Positions 55,307 to 64,000 of a DNA stretch of 64,000 bases are shown here, piece by piece. Location of the stretch: contig JAILWY010000009.1 of NCBI GenBank assembly GCA_022113835.1, forward strand, positions 2,145,501-2,209,500. The letters are read 5' to 3'. The stretch comes from Atopsyche davidsoni. Taxonomy: Eukaryota; Arthropoda; Insecta; Trichoptera; Hydrobiosidae. Both the position numbers and the translations under genes were made by a program. A model generated the notes under the pieces. The model worked only from the letters and a program-made list of their open reading frames with translations, searched no databases and was not told where the DNA came from. Each line of letters opens with the position of its first letter. Position 1 is the stretch's first letter.

Positions 55307-55843
55307 CAGGGTGTCCAAAGCGAGCATCGGGTATTTGTTACTTCAGTAAAACAAAAACTACTAGTAATCATGTATTTTTTTTATTGTTGATTATATGAAT
55401 ACAAAATGGAAAATTATTTCAAAAAGATGATGATATCCAAATGGTGACCTCCGTTACGCTGCTGGTACTCTTATAATCTGGAACGAAGATTGCTGATAAC
55501 ACGCAGACACATAGCCCTCGATATTGCTGCCTTTTCTGACCTGATATTTTGTTTCAATTACTACTTTTAAGGTATCCCCATACGAAATAGTCAAGAGGGC
55601 TAAGGTCGGGACTTCTGGGAGGCCAGTTGATGTTACCTCTACGTGAAATGACCTTATTAGGGAATAATTCTTTAACAGCTTCAATTGATTGACTGGATGT
55701 ATGGCAAAGTGTCTTGTTGGAACCACGTTTTTGAGTTGAAACCTTGAAACTCCTACTACTCTAGGCCCAAAAAAAAATTTTCGCATCATATCCCAATAAA
55801 AGTCACTATTCACATTCACCCGATACTCTTTTTGGACACCCTG
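55307..55843 (-). mobile_element. Tc1/mariner-like element, second copy, with TA duplication
   Basis: The ends are CAGGGTGTCCAAAGCGAGCA on the left and the reverse complement CAGGGTGTCCAAAAAGAGTA on the right. TA flanks both ends (55305-55306 and 55844-55845). At 537 bp it is slightly longer than the copy at 26940. Confidence 0.88.
55390..55800 (-). pseudogene. Transposase remnant (Tc1/mariner-like DDE, C-terminal)
   Basis: The minus strand retains NWPPRSPDLSPLDYFVWGYL (about 55569-55628), the region of the last catalytic aspartate. Only the C-terminal third of a transposase is represented and frames shift, so it is dead. It is better preserved than the sister copy, where a stop replaces the Trp. 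Confidence 0.82.
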
Positions 55844-55845
55844 TA

Positions 55846-56365
55846 CGTTAATACGACCGGCGCACGATCTGGAGAACACACTTTTGCAATTAATAACAAA
55901 CATTTTAATTGCGATTGTTTTCTTTTCAATACGAAACCGTTTCGGCAATCGATGTTGTTTTCTACTTGTAAATAAATTTACAGCATAACAGCTTTTATCT
56001 AGGTTTAAAACATGTTTTGTTTTTTTTTGAGTAATCATTATTTTTGACAAAGATTACTTGATGGAATTCCATTTTAATATTTTAAATGGTAAGTAAAATA
56101 CTTGAGTGATTTTTCCACGCATAGATTTTTATTGGTGACCGGTTTCGCCAACCTTTCACGTTGGCATTCTCTGTTTGATAATGCCAACGTGAAAGGTTGG
56201 CGAAATCTGTCACCAATACAAATCTGTATGCTTCACTTAAGATAAAACCAAATCTGTTTTTATTGAATGTCTGCATTCTCATATTAAACAAAGTTGCGAC
56301 GCTATAGAATAAACAGAAACGTATACTTTTGTATAAATATTTCAGCAATAGTCAAATACAATGAA
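55846..56365. repeat. Family B block with palindrome
   Basis: Bases 56030-56290 contain AAGATTACTTGATGGAATTC, TATTGGTGACCGGTTTCGCC and an inverted pair around 56135-56215 (CGCCAACCTTTCACGTTGGC and its complement). Bases 56285-56365 repeat 52385-52490. Together with the block at 54815-54985 it forms an inverted pair enclosing the transposon. Confidence 0.7.
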
Positions 56366-58800
56366 ATAATTTAAAATAGCATTTTATGCTTATTTATAAT
56401 ATAGGCTAAAAAAGTCATTATTAATTGTTAAGATACGATTTTTTTCCTCTTAGTCGTCCGTCTTATAATAAAGTCCATAGTCAATCAAATTTATTTTTAT
56501 TAAAATAAATGTAAAAAAAAGTTTATGTTATTCACAATCCAACCAAATGATCATAAGTCACACTGTGGAATGAAGATTAATGAATAATAAATATACCATA
56601 AGAATACCAAAATTGAAAATACCAATAAATATTTTATTATTATTATTGCGGAATTCACATTTAATTCAAACGATGCATTTTACCGATAAAAGCTATTTAA
56701 AAAAATATATACATTTATTTACGCAATTAACCTTTTTTATTAATTACATTCTTCATATTTATACATTTTATAATCAATTCTACGTTTAACAAAAAAAAAA
56801 CATTAATCATGCAACATTCCTTACTTGCAAATAATTATTTGTAATGGCGCATTTTTAATCAACAAGGCATACACAAAATTAATCAAATTGTTAAATTAAA
56901 CAATACAAATGGTTTTGTGCACAACACCGGTGATTAATTATAATTTATTTTTCTCGTAAAATTTAACAAATGGTTTATTGTCTGTCACATCCGCCGCTAA
57001 GGCGTTATTTTTTAAAACAGCTTAACCTCAAAATAAACCCATAGATTACAGCCGCATTATGGGCGCTGCGTCAGGGTAATTAATGAGATAATAAATTTGA
57101 TTTCATTCGTACCCATACCTGCCCCCATTGCATTAAAACAGCTTATTTGATTTAGAAACGAATGCTGTGGTATGTAGACTTCTTTCATTTTACGAGAATT
57201 TCGCTCGCAGACGTTTGAAGTGACGCAAAAATTCCAGCATCTTTTTCACGCATCGCTGGCGAATGGGTACAAATTCAAAAAGTACCACCAGGCAATACAT
57301 CTAGAGTCATAGCAAAAGAAATACATTTGAAAATCAATTGCCTGTAAACCACAACGGACTATCGTTTATTTTTCTTTCCTGTAACGTCGACTTTCATTGC
57401 TTGCAAAGAAAAATGCTCATTAGGCGTTATTGCAATAACAGAAACTGGCTTGACGAAATTCTTCGCTTCTGTAAATCCAGTTTTACAAAGAATCGATGCG
57501 ATGAGATATACTGCTGATACCGATCAGAGATGTTTATCCTTTGTGGGAATGGATTTTATGAACGCTTAATATCATCAATTAATTGTTGAGGTACGTTTTG
57601 TAGTGCCGCGGCATAGACGGTACAGTAGTTTTGTCATTAGAGTTATTTTTCCCCTTAAAGGCATTGTCCATATATATTTTTACACTACTCGATGTGCACA
57701 GCAGTAGCGTAAAGTTTGAACTATATAAGACATACCCTTAAACACATCTTTTAATTTTAAAATATATTGATTTATAAGTATGGCCACCTGTTTATTATAT
57801 TATGATATAGATTACTTGACACACGGAATTGCATTTTAGGGATGGATACGCATAAAGAATTTTACACCTTTACCCTCAGTTAAATTCATGCATTGCTAAG
57901 GGAAAAGTCATAAAGCCCAAAAGCTTTTTCTTCAATCGCTTTCTTAGGTTATACAGCTGAATTACGATAGGAAATATCGGACGCACTTTAAATAGCATCA
58001 AATAGATTTATTATTTAGTATATCGCACGCTACTGACATTATAACAGTAGCTGCTACACTTGTCTCACATTTCTTTTCCAAATAGATCTATTTCTTAGTG
58101 TAGACAGATGATGACGAACGCTTCAAGCTTACTCTGAAAATTGGTGAATTCGTGACATAAATTTCAGTTGAAAAATAAACTGAAACATCAATTTATATAG
58201 CTGTAAATAATCAAGCCGGCAAATTGTAATGTCATTTAACGACACCTTTTTTGTGTAGCCTTAACGCTATCTTTCCACGTCGCGCGGATCGGAAGGAATT
58301 TAAAGCAGAAACACCGTTTATTTTTTTTTAAATCACGTCAACAGTTACTCGTATCTATGGTAATTCCGCGTTGTTTTTTTTTTTTTATCAGGCCCTATCA
58401 TTGTCGATCCTATGAAACACTTTCACAGATAACAAAGCCGGCGTGACACTGTTCCTGCGACTTTTTTACTGGCCGCACGTGATCTATGCCAACGACATTA
58501 CGACTCGAACGCTTGTGAACTGCGACCCAAATTCCCCTTCCCATGTCGATATAATCAATATTTTGACGTAACACACCATTAAAGTTATAATAAAAAAACC
58601 TGATTTTATTAGTTATGTATCATTTTATATAATTTGCGAGACTGCGCTAGATTTTTTCGGGTGATTAATTATAAATTTTGTAAAGTCACCTTGATAACGT
58701 TCATTCGACACAAATGAGACCAAAACCATTTTTATTGCAATTTTTTTTATTTATATCTCACGAGTAAAAGACATCGCTCAAATTTATCAATTAAAACGAA
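56366..58800. other. AT-rich DNA with a candidate conserved block
   Basis: Bases 57000-57640 have mixed composition and no repeat similarity, so they may be conserved noncoding DNA. Bases 58240-58560 also contain GC-richer patches. No gene is recognised. Confidence 0.4.
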
Positions 58801-58832
58801 AAAATATATACATATATATATATATATATATA

Positions 58833-58935
58833 TTCTTCATCAAGTGCCTCTCCTCACAGAAGATTAGCGAACATTCCACTGAGCATATACTCAGTGTTGA
58901 TAGTTTTCTAAAGGGAAAATAGTGTAGTGGGTCAT
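58833..58935 (+). repeat. Family A copy 8, truncated, after an AT microsatellite
   Basis: CTTCATCAAGTGCCTCTCCT and GGGAAAATAGTGTAGTGGGT are family A blocks. An AT run occupies 58808-58832. The 3' part is missing. Confidence 0.7.
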
Positions 58936-59913
58936 TCATACATATCAAAAATATTTTAATGTTTTTTGAAGTAATTTTAACACTGCCGCGTGCCACCGTT
59001 GAAGAGCCGCTGCGAATTCACACCGTATGGGAAATGAGTCCCCAAACGACACTCAATCGAGTCTGTCACCGGTCAGGTCTCGATTTATTGAATTTTAAAC
59101 GAAAAGAAAGTCTGACCGCGCCGCCGAGCATCCGACACACTTCCCGGACGAGCGAGAATATCCACACTTGGCTCCTAGAATGTATCACGGAATACTTTTG
59201 GCTGGCATAAATATAAACCCCATTGATAAAAATAGCTCTGAAGCATCGATAGATCACGCCTTCATATTAAGCCTGCAATTTATTAATTGATAAAATATAT
59301 CATTCCTCACGTATATTCATAAATACTTTTGAGCGTCTGCCTCATTTTTAACCAAAACTAAATAAATATTTTTTTAATAAATGTTAAGCAATATAATTTG
59401 TATATTCTTGTTGAAAAAATTTAATATATAATTGTGATTATTTTTGCAACTAGTTAACGTCTGCTTTAGTTTAACAGAAAATAATTTTTTTTAATAGTGC
59501 TTTTTATAAATTTATCAAACTTATAGTTGGGGAGGCAATTTGTATTAACATCAATATATGCTTTATATTCGTCTACTTTATTTTTTCTCAAAACTTGATA
59601 TTTTTATATTAAACAATATTTTTTGACATGATTAAGATTATAGTATACTAACAGCATTTTTGTTTATAAAACAATTATTTTGATAGAAATAATTTATTTC
59701 TGACTGTGATAATGCTTTATAGTTAGACATATGGAAATGTAATAAAAAATTGTATAAAGTTGTATTATTTCCTCGTATAATCCGAATAAAAGAAACCTAA
59801 AGAAAAAAATATATATTGTGTGAGTTTTAAACGGTATTTCTAACATATACAAAAAAAAGGGAGTAGTTAAATATTAGAAGTAGACGCAATGGTGTTTGTG
59901 ATGCAGTTAACAG
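58936..59913. other. GC-richer patch, then AT-rich DNA
   Basis: Bases 58980-59210 are GC-richer with an 83-codon plus-strand frame that matches no family. The rest is AT-rich with nothing recognised. Confidence 0.4.
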
Positions 59914-60527
59914 TAGTGATGGGAATAATCGATTAATTCTAGCAACCGAATTTATTCGAGCAAATAAAAATAATTAAATTAATAATATATAAAATTATAA
60001 TTTTAATTCATTGACATATATGCTTACTATAGTACTTCATTTAATATTTGAAACTAATTTACATGTAAATTTAATACAATTTAAATTTTGATATTTATAG
60101 TTTTTAAGTGCACAAGAGACCTAAGCTTGATAATATAAACTTATATATATAATACTTTATATACGAGCCACACAATCCCGTAAGAGTTGAAGACTTCATG
60201 CGAAATAAAAATGTAACCTCACTTTTATGTCTAGTTTTTAATTTTTTACTCATAAATAACAAAATAATTCATATTTTTTTTAAAATTATTTTTGGAGCTT
60301 GTTACAAATTATAATATTACAATTGAAAAACCTTATTATTTTAAACGAATTCAAACATAAAAACCTCATGATCAATAAGCAAGCGTACTACTTTATTTAC
60401 TATGTATAAATATAAATATGATTATTTTATTTTTATTTATACATATTATTATTAATTATACCATTTGACTTTTTAATCAATTGTTAAAATGTTTAAAAAA
60501 AATTATATTCGACTCTTCCCATCACTA
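59914..60527. mobile_element. AT-rich element with TAGTGATGGGAA inverted ends
   Basis: TAGTGATGGGAATAATCGA at the left and the reverse complement TAGTGATGGGAAGAGTCGA of the right end match over about 12 continuous bp and most of the next seven. The ends resemble some hAT-like termini. No target duplication could be fixed, so the class is tentative. The interior is very AT-rich and noncoding. Confidence 0.5.
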
Positions 60528-61000
60528 TCAAAAGGTCTCTTTGCACTTTGCAAAGGTAACGGTGATGTAATTAGTCAATAGCTCGGTGCAGCGAACTGAA
60601 AACTGGTCTTTCGATGAGCTGGCTATCGACGTCTTCAAGGCACATAAAGAGGAGTGGATTCCTTCAGTCATGCACAAAGACCCAGACGTGCAAACAAACA
60701 TTACATTAAGTTTTGCACCGAAAGCATTTTATAATTTTTTTTGATACTTTTTGCATCGTTTATTAAAGTAAATAAATATGGCATTATTTTATATTTATCT
60801 ACTGAGAATTTTTTTTTAATATTTGGTGCTATATTCGTCTATGCATCGATTCACTAATAGATTTTGGGTTATATTTTAAACGCAAAGTAATTTTTCTTTA
60901 ATTAACGAATCAGCGTTGAAGTAGTGTAAAAAGTGAAAATTTCAATATTAAGACATTTAACAAATTAAGAAAAGTAACAGAGATATAACATTGGAAACTT
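60528..61000. other. Noncoding stretch
   Basis: Bases 60535-60720 are slightly GC-richer, then AT-rich. Nothing recognised. Confidence 0.5.
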
Positions 61001-61310
61001 GCTGGAGATTGACTAAAAATTATATTGTATCAGTTTGTCTTAATGGATTTGAGGCCTGGACACTTAAGAAAGCAACAAATGCGAATAGTAGCTTTATAGG
61101 AGAATAGTAAAAATACCATGGGTTTTACACATCACAAATGAGAGAGACAAGAAGAAAAATAACTCCTGACAATAATGAAAATAGTATTCTATTTGAGGCA
61201 TATTTTCAGAAATACCAAATATAAAAAATAGGCATTGGTAGAAGAAAGCTAACGTGGATGTTGAATTTGAGCCAGGTGCTAGAATTCGGGAGTACTAATA
61301 AATATATATT
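61000..61310 (+). pseudogene. Second decayed RTE-like LINE tail
   Basis: Broken frames keep FEAWTLKKAT (about 61047-61078), RRIVKIPWVLHITNE (about 61096-61140) and GRRKLTWMLNLSQVLEFGST (about 61235-61295). This is the same order of C-terminal landmarks as in the copy at 9035-9480. Divergence is high. Confidence 0.6.
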
Positions 61311-63420
61311 CTGTGAGATGGTACATTTTATAAGAAAGGACACTTGTAGATTTTTTATACATTTAGCTTGTTTATTATACACGGAAAGCTCGATAAATCG
61401 ATATATGTACATATTCAAAGTAATTAACGCCGTCAATATCCTGCAGTGTATTTTTTGTGCAGTTGGCTACATTTTAATTAAATAAGATATGCACATCTCC
61501 CCACGGGGGGTCCGCGCCGATAATAAAGCCGAGGCTTTATGCGTTAGATTACTAATAACAGATGCGGTGTAACGACGCAACGGCACGGAATATCTTCCTT
61601 AGGAACTTTGTCTTGTCAGCGGGAAATTATTTATGCTCGGTTTAGGCTCGGCCTAATGTAATTGCAGTCATTTGTTAATTGCTAGCATGCCTCGAGAGTA
61701 CAACTTATCGTGCTTAAACGGCTTTTTTTTTAGACCGTGTCATTATATGAATATGAAGGCATCATTAATTTTTTCAACTCTGCGATAAAATTTGTTGTTT
61801 AATAAAATATAACATAAACACGCAATACTGAATCTAAACGAGAACTATGTTTTGGAAATAATTTATACGAGTACTCTATATATTTGTCAAAGTACAAATA
61901 TATTTTATTTTACTCATTTCAATTGTGTGTGTGTTTTTTTTTTTTAATATTCCAAATTATATATCTTATAAAACAGCTAACTTAAAATGTATATTAAAAC
62001 ACATAGCAACGCTAAAATGCGACAATGACTTCACTATCAGACAATAAATGTATTACTTAATACTTGAAGATAACATATTTTAAAAATAGTTTGAGTACTA
62101 AAATATATTCAAATTGGTGTGCTTTCATTTATTTAATTTTAAAAAATTAAACGGTTTAAATCAATTATTTAGCTATTGATATACTATGTCATTTTTCACT
62201 TTGACTCTAATTATCTGATAAATATTTTTCTGTTATATATCACTGTTCTCGTGTGACTTCTATGGCTTCAATTACAAAGGACTTGTCACAAAAAAAAGTG
62301 ACAGCTCTCGCTGCCGTGTCGTAACCAGATCTCTGCCATTCTAAAAATATTAAAATATTCCAGAGAAATCTCCGGCAATAGAATGTCCAATAAATTATAA
62401 AATACGAATATTTCTTTTATCAAATGACCCCTCGTTTTCCTGAGAAAAAATATTAACATTTGGTAAAACTAATATACGAAATATCACTTTTATCATTTTT
62501 TTAAGTGTGAAATAATGTTTTAACGTCGTAAAAGTTTTACTTTTCTAAACATTAATCGCAGGAAATACGCGATAAGTTATTGTAAGACATTAATTTTTAT
62601 GTGCCGAAAATAAACATCAATATTATGTAGACACCTCGTATACTAATAAAATGTTAATTTATAATAAAAAAATATATGTATTTGGCAATATATATAACTA
62701 CCCTACATAAAATAAAATTTATTAGTGACTCTTTATAACGCAGTCCCTGAAGCTTGAATCAATCAAATTTACGATGCAAGATTATCGATATTACTAGTAT
62801 ATTCCGGTGTTACATTCAAAGCAGGTGTTATAATTAAAATAATTTGTAATGCCAGACAGATCAGTTGCAATTAATACAATGCAACGCAATTGTACGAAAT
62901 TGTCTACCCGGCCCAGAAAGCAATTACATCAGAGCAACAAACACCATCAATCATGGCCGAGTGCCACCATGAACAATAACGTGAAATAGCTAGGGCAAAT
63001 TATCATTTTAGGGTCTATAAACTCTACCGGGATCTTAATCGTCCGCAATCCAATTACCTGCAATTGTTGCTTCGGTTCTTGCACGTTTTATTAAATTACG
63101 AGCGATATGTTTTTTAACTTATTAAAAAAGTGATAATCTACGGTATTACGCTTATATATAAAATTTGTATCGTGGTGAAAAACTTCCGCCTCGTGAGGGC
63201 ATTCTCAAATCAATAAATTAAAAAAAAAAAAAACATTACTTAGTTTATGTTATAATTAACTCGTATAGGCATTTCAGTATTTTTGAGATTTTTTTTAAAT
63301 TTATATATATTAGACTGAATCGCATCAGAATTACATAAACAACGTGTTCATTTGTAGTTTTCACAAAATATATAAGAAAATACTATATTTATTGTGTATT
63401 TTCTGCACACAAAACGACAA
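61311..63420. other. Noncoding stretch with two candidate conserved blocks
   Basis: Bases 61495-61730 and 62800-63090 have mixed composition, many TAAT/CAATTA-type motifs, and no similarity to the repeats here, which suggests conserved regulatory DNA. The rest is AT-rich. Confidence 0.4.
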
Positions 63421-63427
63421 AAATAAA

Positions 63428-63600
63428 ATGTGAAATTCGAACCCACATTTTCACGCCTCTCGTGGCTCGGCGCTCTACCCAATTGAACTACTGTAGCACT
63501 GAGCAATTTTGGTTATTTAGGCTTGATGGCTCAGTGGTTAGACTGAGAACTCTATACAGAAAGGATCCCCAAATTGATGTAATTAGGCTCACGCTTTTTG
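63428..63600. repeat. tRNA-like sequences, probably SINE heads
   Basis: Minus strand 63428-63503 reads AGTTCAATTGGGTAGAGCGC and later ATGTGGGTTCGAATTTCAC, giving box A- and box B-like motifs related to family C. Plus strand 63519-63545 has GATGGCTCAGTGGTTAGACT, a second box A-like motif from a different tRNA-like source. Neither folds into a convincing full tRNA, and the anticodon stems are poor. Confidence 0.5.
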
Positions 63601-64000
63601 TGCAAAATTGTTTTAAATATAATATCTACAGTTATATTTGAATAATCAAAATTTTACGTCTCTCGCGTGTTTAAAACGGCCGTCCCGATGCTTTAAGAAG
63701 CGTTGGTTAATGCATACCGGCCTATGATTAATTGTGTAACTGTACGTATTGTGAGTCAACACCGAGATTAGCTGTAAAAATATTGTAAGCCGTTAATCAA
63801 GAATTTCGTAGTTTAATTACCTTTTGTTTAAACAACGATTTGGATATATCAGACAGGTGTTGCGTGGTTTTAAATAATTTTGGCCTAAAAAACCGCGTGT
63901 CGCCACATTTGCTAATAAAAAGCCAGCAGAAGAAATTATAATCGGAATCATTTAAAGAAGGTTAATTTTTAGAATACTTATGCTCTGTGTACTTATTAAT
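63601..64000. other. Noncoding stretch
   Basis: Bases 63650-63720 are slightly GC-richer. Nothing recognised. Confidence 0.5.

Noticed and set aside
55454..56050. 198-codon minus-strand frame as a gene
   Set aside because: It runs across the Tc1/mariner-like relic into flanking family B sequence in a frame other than that of the transposase motif.
1..64000. Endogenous viral sequence, bacterial operon or rRNA
   Set aside because: No viral structural or replicase motif, no operon-like gene packing and no rRNA core sequence was seen.

Overview
The window looks like nuclear DNA of an arthropod, probably an insect. It is very AT-rich (roughly two-thirds A+T by eye) and full of decayed transposons. 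It holds no complete cellular gene. The mobile elements are of types common in insects: DD34D mariner, Tc1/mariner-like elements with a WPPRSPDLSPLDYFVWG-type motif, hAT-like non-autonomous elements, a pogo-like MITE family, a piggyBac-like relic, jockey-like and RTE-like LINE tails, and tRNA-derived repeats. A short (TAACC)4 run at 39346 matches the insect telomere repeat TTAGG. I cannot name the species.

Layout. 1-9 kb: AT-rich DNA with small GC-richer islands, a solo hAT end (5867) and a recursive-splice-like site (8123/8124). 9-16 kb: a decayed LINE tail, a 653-bp hAT-type element carrying a 31-bp minisatellite (11609-12261), and a tandem pair of an unclassified repeat (family A). 16-24 kb: islands that look like conserved noncoding DNA, exon-like segments (20390, 22330), family A copies, and a 5'-truncated mariner (23110-23660). 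24-29 kb: a tRNA-derived repeat (family C) folded back on itself, a Tc1/mariner-like relic with TA duplication (26940-27449), and a jockey-like LINE fragment between inverted repeats (27797-28733). 29-40 kb: a second recursive-splice-like site (31302/31303), two hAT-type MITEs with exact 8-bp target duplications (33534-34055 and 39953-40352), a 108-bp tandem repeat, a 360-bp tandem duplication and more family A. 40-49 kb: a pogo-like MITE and a complete 1.9-kb terminal-repeat retrotransposon (47154-49077). The latter has identical 107-bp LTRs, a tRNA-Ser-type primer site and a 25-bp minisatellite, and it lies beside a piggyBac-like relic. 49-64 kb: palindromic family B repeats, a second Tc1/mariner-like relic (55307-55843), a second RTE-like LINE tail (61000-61310), several island-like noncoding patches, and tRNA-like sequences near the right end.

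Interpretation. The absence of coding sequence, the scattered non-repeat islands, and two plus-strand sites where a 3' splice site abuts a 5' splice site with another good donor 51-59 bp downstream suggest that the window lies inside a very long intron, or next to a gene desert, of a plus-strand gene. This is inference. All exon calls are low confidence. The retrotransposon at 47154-49077 and the target-duplication-bounded MITEs are the best supported calls.
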